Positions 1 to 5,828 are shown, counted from the stretch's first letter. The stretch: 8,079 nucleotides of DNA from an uncultured Selenomonadales bacterium (GCA_947167555.1 CAMVIO010000083.1:1-8079), one strand, 5' to 3'. Numbers and translations are program-made. Notes: generated by a model from the letters alone, not told the origin.

Positions 1-110
1 TTTAGCGCATCTATCGCCATCTCCAGCGCTTCGGCGTGGGCGGGGTGCCAGGCGTATGTGTCGTCGTTCAGGATGTTGGTTAGTTTGGTTATGGCTTCCT
101 GATTGGTCAT
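1..110 (-). CDS. Small phage protein, C-terminus outside window (partial)
   Basis: Thirty-six codons are visible from an ATG at 110, beginning MTNQEAITKLTNIL and reaching EALEMAIDAL before the window ends. The ATG overlaps the stop codon of the upstream 49-residue gene (ATGA), and AGGAGGAACA immediately precedes it, which is an excellent ribosome binding site. The pattern of an MTNxEAI opening followed by xEALEMAIDAL matches the very small helical proteins common in early regions of Gram-positive phages. No function is known to me for that group. It is the last visible gene of the overlapping accessory operon. The start is well supported; the true length cannot be seen. Confidence 0.75.
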   Translation of the reverse strand, partial: MTNQEAITKLTNILNDDTYAWHPAHAEALEMAIDAL

Positions 111-256
111 TGTTCCTCCTCCCCGTCCTCGCATTCATCGATATAAGCCGTGTTGTATCCGTAATTGTCCGAATCCTCATTCCCACAGTAGAAGTCCGGG
201 TTGTTTGGATTCGTCCAGTCCCTGCGATTGTATTTGCAGTTCCCGCAATTAATCAT
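107..256 (-). CDS. 49-residue cysteine-containing small protein (putative zinc-binding)
   Basis: A short reading frame starts with ATG at 256 and encodes 49 residues beginning MINCGNCKYN and ending EDGEEEQ. It contains a CxxC pair (C4, C7) plus C24 and C42, a spacing that could build a small zinc site of rubredoxin or zinc-ribbon type, with an acidic C-terminal tail. The start overlaps the stop of the PAPS-reductase-like gene (ATGA) and is preceded by AAGGAG at 270-265. The stop overlaps the ATG of the next gene. Both junctions and both ribosome binding sites argue that it is translated. Zn binding is inferred from the cysteines only. Small CxxC proteins of this kind are frequent in phage early operons, where their roles are mostly unknown. 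Confidence 0.75.
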   Translation of the reverse strand: MINCGNCKYNRRDWTNPNNPDFYCGNEDSDNYGYNTAYIDECEDGEEEQ

Positions 257-1386
257 CCTGTCATCTCCTTCATAGCATTCAAGTACGCTTCCAACCGCAT
301 CTGGCCCGGCACCTGATCCTCTTCTTCCATCCGCTGGGCCTTGTATGCGTTATACTGCTGTCTGTATCTGTAACTGTCCCCGAAAATATTCCATGCTGCC
401 TTAACGACATTCGGCTCATACTTCCCGATCAGCTCCAGATCATCAACTGCCCGGTACGATATCGGACAGCCGCAGCATCCTGTTCTCTTCAGACCATAGA
501 CCTCATAGGCGTCCGAATATCGAATCCCGAAATAGTCCTTGTACCATGCCTTATCAGCATCACTGACATAATAAAGCGGTCTCAAGCGATATGAACCGTC
601 TGCCGTTTCCGTAAAGCACATGGTCTTGTTCAGATCCCCACTTCTCGGAACCGACCGCATCCCGCCCTCATCTCTGCGTTCTCCGGTGATGACCATTTCA
701 TAGCCTTTTTGGACGCTGTGCGCGACTTGCTTCTTGCAGTAATCGCAACACTTTGCGCTGATTTTGAAGTCCGGCGGATACTCCGCTATGAAGTCACGCA
801 TATACTTCGATGAATTGATGACCAGCTGAATATTCGGCCTTGGCTCTCCCTTCGCATTGCAGCAGCATAGGAAATTGATCAGGCTTTCACACCTCGGATA
901 TCGCTCTTTAAGCTCTGCCCTCTTCGCGATCTTGTCCTCGGCCTGTTCGTATTCGTCTGCGATAGACAGCGGTACACCCTTTTTCTGCCACTCGTCCAGA
1001 CCGCCGCTCATAATCTTCGACACAAACGGTACTCCGTATTTTCGTGTAACCTGAACTATATTTACCTTTGGGCGTACCTCTTCGATTTCCACGCCGTACT
1101 TTTCAGCTGTTGCCTTTACATGGTCTTTTGTGGCTTTCATCTCTAGTCCGGTATTAAAAAAAACATATTTAACCTTCGGAAGCGACGGGACAATATCGCG
1201 GGCCTGCTCTATCAGGTCAATTAGAATATCACTATCGGCACCGCCAGAATATGAGCAAATAGCTTTTGGATGTTGCCGAAGTCGCGTCATGATGATCCCG
1301 AGTATCGCCTGAAATTTTTCAGGGGAATCAAAATCCGCATAATCAGGGCGGTCTGTATAAACCCGGCTTCTATACGGCTCGCTCAT
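253..1386 (-). CDS. Phage PAPS-reductase-like (PP-loop) family protein
   Basis: This 377-residue protein carries the PP-loop SYSGGADSD at residues 45-53, the signature of N-type ATP pyrophosphatases and the adenosine-binding fold of PAPS reductases. Further family-like segments are YVFFNTGLEM (75-84) and VITGERRDEG (232-241). It has three cysteine clusters: CCC (174-176), KCCDYC (212-217) and GCCGC (303-307), which suggest an iron-sulfur or zinc site. The FKISxKCCDYCKK segment is typical of phage versions. The family is often annotated phosphoadenosine phosphosulfate reductase, but phage members have no established sulfate-assimilation role. A PP-loop enzyme can also activate nucleic acids for thiolation or other modification (for example DndC, TtcA), so a DNA or RNA modification role is possible; this is inference. 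The ATG at 1386 has GAGAGGAGG just upstream and overlaps the preceding gene by 17 bp. Confidence 0.85.
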   Translation of the reverse strand: MSEPYRSRVYTDRPDYADFDSPEKFQAILGIIMTRLRQHPKAICSYSGGADSDILIDLIEQARDIVPSLPKVKYVFFNTGLEMKATKDHVKATAEKYGVEIEEVRPKVNIVQVTRKYGVPFVSKIMSGGLDEWQKKGVPLSIADEYEQAEDKIAKRAELKERYPRCESLINFLCCCNAKGEPRPNIQLVINSSKYMRDFIAEYPPDFKISAKCCDYCKKQVAHSVQKGYEMVITGERRDEGGMRSVPRSGDLNKTMCFTETADGSYRLRPLYYVSDADKAWYKDYFGIRYSDAYEVYGLKRTGCCGCPISYRAVDDLELIGKYEPNVVKAAWNIFGDSYRYRQQYNAYKAQRMEEEDQVPGQMRLEAYLNAMKEMTG

Positions 1387-1762
1387 TGTCTTCCTCCTCT
1401 CTGTATTCGCCTGTCCATATCAGATTCATGACTTCACGGGCGAAATCCTGCCAGCTTCGTATAATGGTATGGCTGATGCCTTCGGGGTCGTTGTAAGTGA
1501 TCGTTATGTCTTCCGTCCGCATGTCCCAGCTTGTAAGGGCGTTTGGCCTGTCGCTCATGCTGTAGTGACCGTTCAGGCCGTACGGGCAGTACTCATGCCG
1601 GACGTGCCGTGTCCACCGCTCAATGTCGAGGTCTTCGTTTGCCAGCCGGATCAGGTCGCCCCGTGACTGCACCCATTGAGGGCTTGCACGCCTAGCACAT
1701 TCACGGAGCGGGTCGATGCGGTCAGGATAAAACAGGTCATAAATGGATAGCTGTCCGGTCAT
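1370..1762 (-). CDS. Uncharacterised 130-residue phage protein
   Basis: I chose the ATG at 1762 (MTGQLSIYDLFYPD) rather than an ATG 18 codons upstream, because GGGGAGGG lies 4-5 bases before it and it overlaps the stop of the methyltransferase-like gene in the typical ATGA form. The N-terminus (GQLSIYDL) resembles the opening of many phage modification enzymes. Residues 57-119 contain HEYCPYGLNGHYS, then ITITYNDPEGISHTI, then SWQDFAREVMNLIWTGEY. By eye this order resembles the conserved EYGxGGHS ... DGKGI ... SWxxVAKRIxxLI pattern seen in large helicase/methyltransferase proteins of integrative elements and phages. That resemblance is from memory and weak. No catalytic motif is visible. The C-terminus is acidic (REEEDNERAV). 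It overlaps the PAPS-reductase-like gene by 17 bp. Confidence 0.75.
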   Translation of the reverse strand: MTGQLSIYDLFYPDRIDPLRECARRASPQWVQSRGDLIRLANEDLDIERWTRHVRHEYCPYGLNGHYSMSDRPNALTSWDMRTEDITITYNDPEGISHTIIRSWQDFAREVMNLIWTGEYREEEDNERAV

Positions 1763-2565
1763 TTCGCCCTCCCCAACTGCCTTATAATGGCCTGTTCGCG
1801 TTCGCTTAATGTCCATTTAGTAGCGGCGGCTCTCTCTGCGGCGGCTCTCTCTGCGGCGGCTCTCTCTGCGGCGGCTCGTTCCGAAAGTAAATATCCTGCA
1901 CCGAAAAGCGCTTTGCCGGTCGCTTTTTGCGAGTCGATGCCCCGAACAAAATAGCAATCCTCCGGGAGTATCTTTAATTCTTCGCCGTGAACTGCCAGAT
2001 ATCCAAGCGCGGCCGCAGTGATTACCTCGCACGGATATTGATATTTCGGCATCTGTTTCTTCATCGCCTTGAGATTCTCCGCGTTTGCCGCCTTTATCCT
2101 CTTTGCCAGTTCCGGACAGCTTCGAAGCCGGTAATTGTCCAGATTGGTTACAAAGGACGTCCCGATATCCGCGCCGTTTTCGTAAGTGATTGATGACGCA
2201 GTTACAATATGACAGCAGGCGTCCCCCGTTGAAAGGTTCGTCAGGTACGGCGCAAACAGGAAATACTTAATTCCCGCGGCGTTATAATTTCTCACAATCT
2301 GTGAGATTATCGAAAACGGCGGGTTATCCACAACAGCGCATCCTTCCGGGTATTCATGCTCCAGATAGTTCCCGCCGGGCCAAAATGGGCGTACAATGTT
2401 GTTTCGGTCTATGTCGTATTCCTCAACGCACCAATCAAGCACGGTTTGATATATGTTTTTTGGTGTATAGCAATCGTCCGTTGTTTTTTTAGGCTTGAAC
2501 TTATCAACGAAGGCTTTATACTCCGGATCAACATCGTTAAAAGTCATTTGCCCGTCTAGTTGCAT
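1759..2565 (-). CDS. DNA N6-adenine methyltransferase-like protein, degenerate SAM motif
   Basis: This 268-residue protein has DDCYTP at 30-35, PFWPGGNY at 60-67 and DNPPFS at 80-85. The last is motif IV of N6-adenine DNA methyltransferases, and the layout DNPPFSIIS ... FLFAPYL resembles the EcoRI-methylase group. I do not see a canonical FxGxG SAM-binding motif; PFWPGG occupies about the place where one would be expected. Similar phage proteins are variously labelled DNA methyltransferase or, misleadingly, ParB. The C-terminus carries four ERAAA pentapeptides (229-248) and then a basic tail. Activity as a methyltransferase is uncertain. The start was set at the ATG at 2565, preceded by GGAGGTG with a 5-base spacer, not at an ATG 23 codons upstream that has no clear ribosome binding site. 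It overlaps the upstream gene by 10 bp and the downstream one by 4 bp. Confidence 0.8.
   Translation of the reverse strand: MQLDGQMTFNDVDPEYKAFVDKFKPKKTTDDCYTPKNIYQTVLDWCVEEYDIDRNNIVRPFWPGGNYLEHEYPEGCAVVDNPPFSIISQIVRNYNAAGIKYFLFAPYLTNLSTGDACCHIVTASSITYENGADIGTSFVTNLDNYRLRSCPELAKRIKAANAENLKAMKKQMPKYQYPCEVITAAALGYLAVHGEELKILPEDCYFVRGIDSQKATGKALFGAGYLLSERAAAERAAAERAAAERAAATKWTLSEREQAIIRQLGRAK
1823..1882 (-). repeat. 15-bp tandem repeat, about 3.7 copies, inside the methyltransferase-like gene
   Basis: On the plus strand the unit GCGGCGGCTCTCTCT occurs exactly at 1823-1837, 1838-1852 and 1853-1867. A fourth copy at 1868-1882 matches for its first ten or so bases and then diverges. On the coding strand each unit encodes one ERAAA pentapeptide (protein residues 229-248). 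Because the period is a multiple of three, gain or loss of copies would change protein length without shifting frame, so copy number may vary between related phages by slippage. Confidence 0.9.
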
Positions 2566-2855
2566 TCCGGCACCTCCAGCCACCTCACGCACCACCCGAA
2601 CCGCTTCCCGACCGCCGCGCAGGCCTTTGTCCACTCTTCCGCGAACGCATCGAAATTAACCGCCGGGATGGGCGCTATCTTTGCCAGTTCGTCCGTGCAG
2701 GGGATAATCTCGTACCTCTGCCGGTACATCAGGTTCTGCCCGACGCATCGCCAAAAAGTGCTTTCAAGCATCTTCATCTTCCTAATCACGACTTCCGCCG
2801 GGACGCGGTCGAGAAGCTGCAGTCCCTTCGCGGTGTCGTATACACTGTATGTCAT
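2556..2855 (-). CDS. Uncharacterised 99-residue phage protein
   Basis: The frame starts MTYSVYDTAKGLQLLDRVP from an ATG at 2855 that overlaps the upstream stop codon (ATGA), with GGAGG about nine bases before it. The sequence has an amphipathic middle (AEVVIRKMKMLESTFWRCV), an aromatic and basic C-terminal third (KRFGWCVRWLEVPECN), and no membrane segment, signal peptide or recognised catalytic motif. Four cysteines are scattered and do not form an obvious metal site. I do not recognise the family; placement and overlaps on both sides identify it as a real member of the phage accessory operon. No function is proposed. Confidence 0.75.
   Translation of the reverse strand: MTYSVYDTAKGLQLLDRVPAEVVIRKMKMLESTFWRCVGQNLMYRQRYEIIPCTDELAKIAPIPAVNFDAFAEEWTKACAAVGKRFGWCVRWLEVPECN
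2571..2577 (-). promoter_or_regulatory. Ribosome binding site fixing the methyltransferase-like start
   Basis: GGAGGTG on the minus strand, five bases before the ATG at 2565 and inside the end of the upstream 99-residue gene. It supports the shorter start over the ATG at 2634. Confidence 0.75.
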
Positions 2856-3079
2856 TCGCTTGCCTCCAATTCTCTGTATAGTCCGACTGCCATGTCCATG
2901 ATCCAGCCGTTGACCGGCTCAGTGCTGTCGCCCTGGTACCGGATGTACTGATTGATGATCCCCATGAACGCGTCCCACGCATGCGGCTGTAGTTCACGAG
3001 GAAGGGGACGGCAGTCGCGGTATTTCTTGAATACCGTATAGGCATCTTTGATAAAATCGTTTACATCTTTATTTGTCAT
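2852..3079 (-). CDS. Uncharacterised 75-residue phage protein
   Basis: I set the start at ATG 3079 (MTNKDVNDFIKDAYTVF), preceded by GAAAGG with a seven-base spacer. An in-frame ATG six codons upstream (3097) has no ribosome binding site. The protein is probably all helical (VNDFIKDAYTVFKKY, AWDAFMGIINQYIRY, GWIMDMAVGLYRELE) and has no recognisable motif. It is the first gene after the repeat-rich gap at 3080-3298, so any promoter in that gap would drive it and the six genes coupled behind it. Its stop overlaps the start of the 99-residue gene by 4 bp. I do not recognise the family. Confidence 0.7.
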   Translation of the reverse strand: MTNKDVNDFIKDAYTVFKKYRDCRPLPRELQPHAWDAFMGIINQYIRYQGDSTEPVNGWIMDMAVGLYRELEASE

Positions 3080-3103
3080 TTGCTGGCCTTTCACCATCGC
3101 AGA

Positions 3104-3130
3104 TTTTTGCCGTATTTGCCGTTTTGCCCG
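3104..3130 (+). repeat. Left iteron array: three 9-bp units
   Basis: Three contiguous 9-mers read TTTTTGCCG (3104-3112), TATTTGCCG (3113-3121) and TTTTGCCCG (3122-3130). They are in inverse orientation to the array at 3191-3218, so the two arrays form a long imperfect inverted repeat around the AT-rich segment. Confidence 0.85.
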
Positions 3131-3150
3131 TAATTTCCTATAATTACCTA
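3131..3150. repeat. 10-bp tandem direct repeat in AT-rich segment
   Basis: TAATTTCCTA (3131-3140) is followed directly by TAATTACCTA (3141-3150), nine of ten bases identical. It abuts the left iteron array and begins the 87% AT segment. Short AT-rich tandem repeats of this kind are typical of duplex-unwinding elements, though two copies alone are weak evidence. Confidence 0.6.
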
Positions 3151-3174
3151 TTTTTATTATTATTTATTTTTTAA

Positions 3175-3188
3175 GATTCTATAGAATC
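3175..3188. repeat. 14-bp perfect palindrome
   Basis: GATTCTATAGAATC is identical to its own reverse complement. It sits at the right end of the AT-rich segment, two bases from the right iteron array. It may be the binding site of a dimeric regulator or initiator. The TATAGA within it, with TTGCCG 16 bases upstream on the minus strand, is also a weak promoter candidate for the accessory operon. Confidence 0.6.
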
Positions 3189-3190
3189 AA

Positions 3191-3218
3191 CGGCAAAAAC
3201 GGCAAAACGGCAAAAAAA
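3191..3218 (+). repeat. Right iteron array: three CGGCAAAA units
   Basis: Contiguous units CGGCAAAAA (3191-3199), CGGCAAAA (3200-3207) and CGGCAAAAAAA (3208-3218) repeat the octamer with 8-9 bp periodicity. Orientation is opposite to the left array. Confidence 0.85.
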
Positions 3219-3252
3219 TACCTCAGAAACCGCGGAAATACGTCGTTTTTGG

Positions 3253-3294
3253 TTTTGCCGTACTCTTTGCCGAGCGGAAGCGATCGGCAAAAAA
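3253..3294. repeat. Third iteron cluster beside the primase stop codon
   Basis: TTTTGCCG occurs at 3253-3260, TTTGCCG at 3266-3272, and the inverted CGGCAAAAAA at 3285-3294. The last two form a 7-bp inverted repeat with a 12-base spacer. No run of T follows on the minus strand, so it does not look like an intrinsic terminator for the primase gene. Confidence 0.7.
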
Positions 3295-3298
3295 TCGG

Positions 3299-5383
3299 CT
3301 AATCAAATGGTATTTCGTCAGGATTTACGGTTAAAAAGTCGTCTTTTCTCTCATAACACCGCTGGATCCCGTACGCATCGCAAGATTGCTTGTTCACATA
3401 TTTCCATTTATCGGCAAAAACATTCTTCATGATTTCGTGCAGTCGATTCGTGTCTTTTCGGCTGAGTATTTCATACTCATGTTTTAGGGCCTCTTTCCAC
3501 AGCATCGCCACACAGACGCGTTTTTTGTTTGTGCCGTCTAGCCACTGCTGGATGATTCCCACGTCCGGGTCTTCCTCAAGGTACGCGGTTTGCATTTCAA
3601 TAGCCTTATTCTGCAGCCGGTTCGGCAGTGTCAACTTTGGCTTGCCGCCGCACCGCTTGAACTCGTCCATGATTTCGCCCCAGGCCTGCACTATCTCCGC
3701 CTTCGTCGCGATCTCGTCTGCGAACATGTCGAACGTGATCGGATTTACCCCGCACGTCACCGGGAGAAATCGCCGGTTGCCGGTTCGATCTGTCAGGAAG
3801 TCGACAGGGTTTGACGTCCCAGCAAGCACACACATGCGCGGATGCTGTTCCGTCCGGCGTCCGTATGGTGTGCGGTACGTGTCCACGCGGGAAGTGATGA
3901 ACGCTTTTGTGATCTCGCTGTCCTTTGCCCGTTTCAGGGCTTGCAGTTCTGCCAGCTCCACGATCCACATCCCCCGCAACTTTTCGAAAGCCTTGTCTCC
4001 GTCGAGCGTATTGAAGTTGTCATGAAACCACGCATCATTTAGCGCCAACATCCGGAGGAAGGTTGATTTACCGGTCCCCTGTCCGCTGACAAGAACGATC
4101 ATATAATCGAACTTACAGCCAGGATTGTATATCCGTGCCACAGCGCCCAGCATGAACAGCTTCATCACTTCGGTGGTGTACTCTGTCTTTTCCGCGCCTA
4201 GCATGGCAGGGAGTAGATTTTCAACGTGCTTATTGCCATCCCATTCCTCATGGCAGTATTCCAACATGTCTTTTATCGGGTTGACCGGATAGCGGCTGCA
4301 GACGTTCGTCAATGCGTCCATGATTTTTTCCATAGACTTCATGCCATATGTGTTTTCGATATACGAGCGTAAATTCGAGTCGTCCGTGTTTGTCCATTCT
4401 CTCCAGCCCCGCGCCTCCCGCCATGGTAAGGAGCCGTAAACATACGGCGCGTATGCTATCTCGTTGTAACGGATACGCCCATACAGCGCACCGTCGTATA
4501 GAATTGCTTCTTCGCAGTTGGCAATAGTCTGAAGCGGCTGATCTGTGATTTCTCCGTTTTTGTCCACTTTGTAATCCAGATCCGGCTCCCGCTGCGGAGG
4601 AAGGCCGGCGCTAATCACCTTTAATTCGCCCTTCTGGTAAGTCAGCGCGCTTTTAACGATGGTCTCCAGCTCCGTCTGTTCAAGCGGCGTTTCGCATCGT
4701 TCGGCGTTTGCGCTTTCGACAGCTGACAGGATCCCGTCATCCGGCACACCATGCGCCTGAAGGGAACAGGCTAACCGATAAAGAGTGTCATTTCTTGCCC
4801 CGCTGGGAATGACGTCGGGAAGTTTAAACCGGTCTTTATCTTTTTTGGAAGCCTTGCCAGTATGGACAAGTCGAATAACAACATCATCCGCGTCTGCCAG
4901 CTCGATTTCGTCCGGCGCGTATTCCCATTGGTATTCTGTCCCGTTCGGATGGATGGAAGGCGGGGCAACCACATAGCCGCCCTCGCCTCTCACATCTACG
5001 CCCTCAAGCACTCCCGCACGGTTCAGGATGTCGTTGCCGGTATATCTGTAATACACATGCGCTCCACCACGCCCTGTGATAGCGCGGACAGACTCCGGAA
5101 GACTTCCGTTTTCTCGCTCCCACATCCTGACCGCCTGATAGCCGTCTTTTCCTTCGTCCTCGTCCAGATCCTCGTCTATGACGATTAAGTTGGATATGGT
5201 GCCTGTTGCGATGCCTATATTTGCGTTTGGGAACCGCTTCCACCAGGCGCGGATTGCTCCGACGTCCTTTTTTGCGTCCTTGCATCCGTGCGGTGTCAAC
5301 GGCTTTTTTGTTTTTCGGCTGACCGGAAATACCGCCCAGCCGTATTTGGTTGCATATTCAATTGCCGCATCCATCATACTCAT
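3299..5383 (-). CDS. PrimPol primase / VirE-type SF3 helicase fusion (phage replication protein)
   Basis: This 694-residue protein is a phage replicative primase-helicase. Residues 1-175 match the bifunctional primase/polymerase N-terminal domain: GWAVFPV at 15-21, acidic VIDEDLDED at 68-76, HVYYRY at 109-114 and GGYVVAPPSIHPNG at 135-148. Residues 192-252 resemble PriCT_1 (IPSGARNDTLYRLACSL). Residues from about 370 to 580 form a VirE/D5-like P-loop helicase, with Walker A GQGTGKST (434-441), Walker B MWIVELAEL (472-480), VLAGTSN (519-525) and the arginine-finger-like RTGNRRFLPV (533-542). The C-terminus DEIPFD resembles the SSB acidic tip. The ATG at 5383 has GGAG ten bases upstream and lies inside the nuclease gene (26-bp overlap). 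It makes primers and unwinds DNA, probably at the repeat region directly downstream; the origin link is inference. Confidence 0.92.
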   Translation of the reverse strand: MSMMDAAIEYATKYGWAVFPVSRKTKKPLTPHGCKDAKKDVGAIRAWWKRFPNANIGIATGTISNLIVIDEDLDEDEGKDGYQAVRMWERENGSLPESVRAITGRGGAHVYYRYTGNDILNRAGVLEGVDVRGEGGYVVAPPSIHPNGTEYQWEYAPDEIELADADDVVIRLVHTGKASKKDKDRFKLPDVIPSGARNDTLYRLACSLQAHGVPDDGILSAVESANAERCETPLEQTELETIVKSALTYQKGELKVISAGLPPQREPDLDYKVDKNGEITDQPLQTIANCEEAILYDGALYGRIRYNEIAYAPYVYGSLPWREARGWREWTNTDDSNLRSYIENTYGMKSMEKIMDALTNVCSRYPVNPIKDMLEYCHEEWDGNKHVENLLPAMLGAEKTEYTTEVMKLFMLGAVARIYNPGCKFDYMIVLVSGQGTGKSTFLRMLALNDAWFHDNFNTLDGDKAFEKLRGMWIVELAELQALKRAKDSEITKAFITSRVDTYRTPYGRRTEQHPRMCVLAGTSNPVDFLTDRTGNRRFLPVTCGVNPITFDMFADEIATKAEIVQAWGEIMDEFKRCGGKPKLTLPNRLQNKAIEMQTAYLEEDPDVGIIQQWLDGTNKKRVCVAMLWKEALKHEYEILSRKDTNRLHEIMKNVFADKWKYVNKQSCDAYGIQRCYERKDDFLTVNPDEIPFD

Positions 5384-5828
5384 GGCGCAATATCTCCGTT
5401 ATTGTCCGACCGGCGTCTTCCGGAGTGCAGAACATAAACTGCACCCCGTAACGCTCTGTTATCGTCTCCATCGCTTTTTGCAGCCGGTCGCCCTGAACGC
5501 ACTTCCGAGAATAGATAACTCGTGGATTAAGCCATGTGTGAACTTGTGAAACGTCTGTAATCCCGTTCCGGTTTTCCACCAAGATGATCAGCTTGCACCC
5601 GGCTTCTTTTGCCGCCTTGCATTCGGCTATAAAACGCTTATGTTCCGAGCCGCAGATATTGCCAGCTATCTCGTCCATGTTTTCCTTCGTGTCGATGGAG
5701 ATGGACGGGACCGGCGCATAATCCCCGAATGGTAATTTACAGCGCAAGATTTCAATGTTATTTTCCTCGAAATATTGATGCTTCAGGTCGTGCTTTCCGG
5801 CTTTTTGCCGTGTGTCTTCGATTATCAA
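5358..5828 (-). CDS. ERCC4-like nuclease
   Basis: The 156-residue protein begins (M)IIEDTRQKAGKHD and carries LPFGDY at 32-37 and ISIDTKEN at 43-50. This matches the ERCC4/XPF nuclease layout D...GDY...DxK, with D5, D36, D46 and K48 as likely metal-site residues. Small phage members of this family are thought to cut branched or flapped DNA during replication and recombination, comparable to a Holliday-junction or flap endonuclease. The start codon is TTG at 5828, overlapping the TGA of DUF669 (TTGA), with GAGGTG eight bases upstream. No in-frame ATG fits, because the family N-terminus IIxDTRxK begins immediately after this codon. Reinitiation after DUF669 probably sets its expression. It lies between DUF669 and the primase, a common order in Firmicutes phages. 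Confidence 0.88.
   Translation of the reverse strand: MIIEDTRQKAGKHDLKHQYFEENNIEILRCKLPFGDYAPVPSISIDTKENMDEIAGNICGSEHKRFIAECKAAKEAGCKLIILVENRNGITDVSQVHTWLNPRVIYSRKCVQGDRLQKAMETITERYGVQFMFCTPEDAGRTITEILRHEYDGCGN

Larger units (their letters stand above)
3131..3190. other. AT-rich segment, candidate duplex-unwinding element
   Basis: Only 8 of 60 bases are G or C, against roughly half in the surrounding genes. The middle of it (3151-3170) contains no G or C at all. It is bracketed on both sides by the GCCG-containing repeats. Confidence 0.55.
3104..3294. other. Putative iteron-type replication origin in the intergenic gap
   Basis: The gap between the primase/helicase gene and the accessory operon contains six exact copies of the octamer CGGCAAAA (or its complement TTTTGCCG) and three one-off variants. 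Two clusters of three, in opposite orientation, flank a 60-bp segment that is 52/60 A or T, and a third cluster lies next to the primase stop. Repeated initiator sites beside an AT-rich unwinding region, adjacent to a replication-protein gene, is the usual layout of an iteron origin in phages and plasmids. Function is inferred from layout only. The same sites could instead be operators for a repressor controlling the accessory operon. Confidence 0.5.

Noticed and set aside
56..316. Plus-strand open frame of 86 codons with hydrophobic stretches
   Set aside because: It is antisense to three overlapping minus-strand genes with good ribosome binding sites; the hydrophobicity is a by-product of the opposite-strand acidic and polar codons.
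1817..2032. Minus-strand frame rich in ESRRR repeats
   Set aside because: It is the 15-bp tandem repeat read out of frame inside the methyltransferase-like gene, with no independent start signal.
3140..3210. Clear sigma-70 promoter for the accessory operon
   Set aside because: Only weak matches were found (for example TTGCCG with TATAGA 16 bases downstream on the minus strand), and random AT-rich sequence gives similar hits, so it is mentioned only as a candidate.
3266..3291. Intrinsic terminator after the primase gene
   Set aside because: The TTTGCCG/CGGCAAA inverted repeat is not followed by a T run on the transcribed (minus) strand; the pairing is better explained by opposed iteron copies.
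3104..3294. CRISPR array
   Set aside because: Units are 8-9 bp, contiguous and in both orientations, with no uniform spacers and no cas genes.
3606..3968. Minus-strand 120-codon alternative frame
   Set aside because: It is nested in the primase-helicase gene in another frame; the enclosing frame carries conserved Walker and arginine-finger motifs.
3390..4025. Long plus-strand open frame of 211 codons
   Set aside because: It lies wholly antisense to the conserved helicase domain of the primase gene, has no ribosome binding site of note, and its composition is that of a shadow frame.
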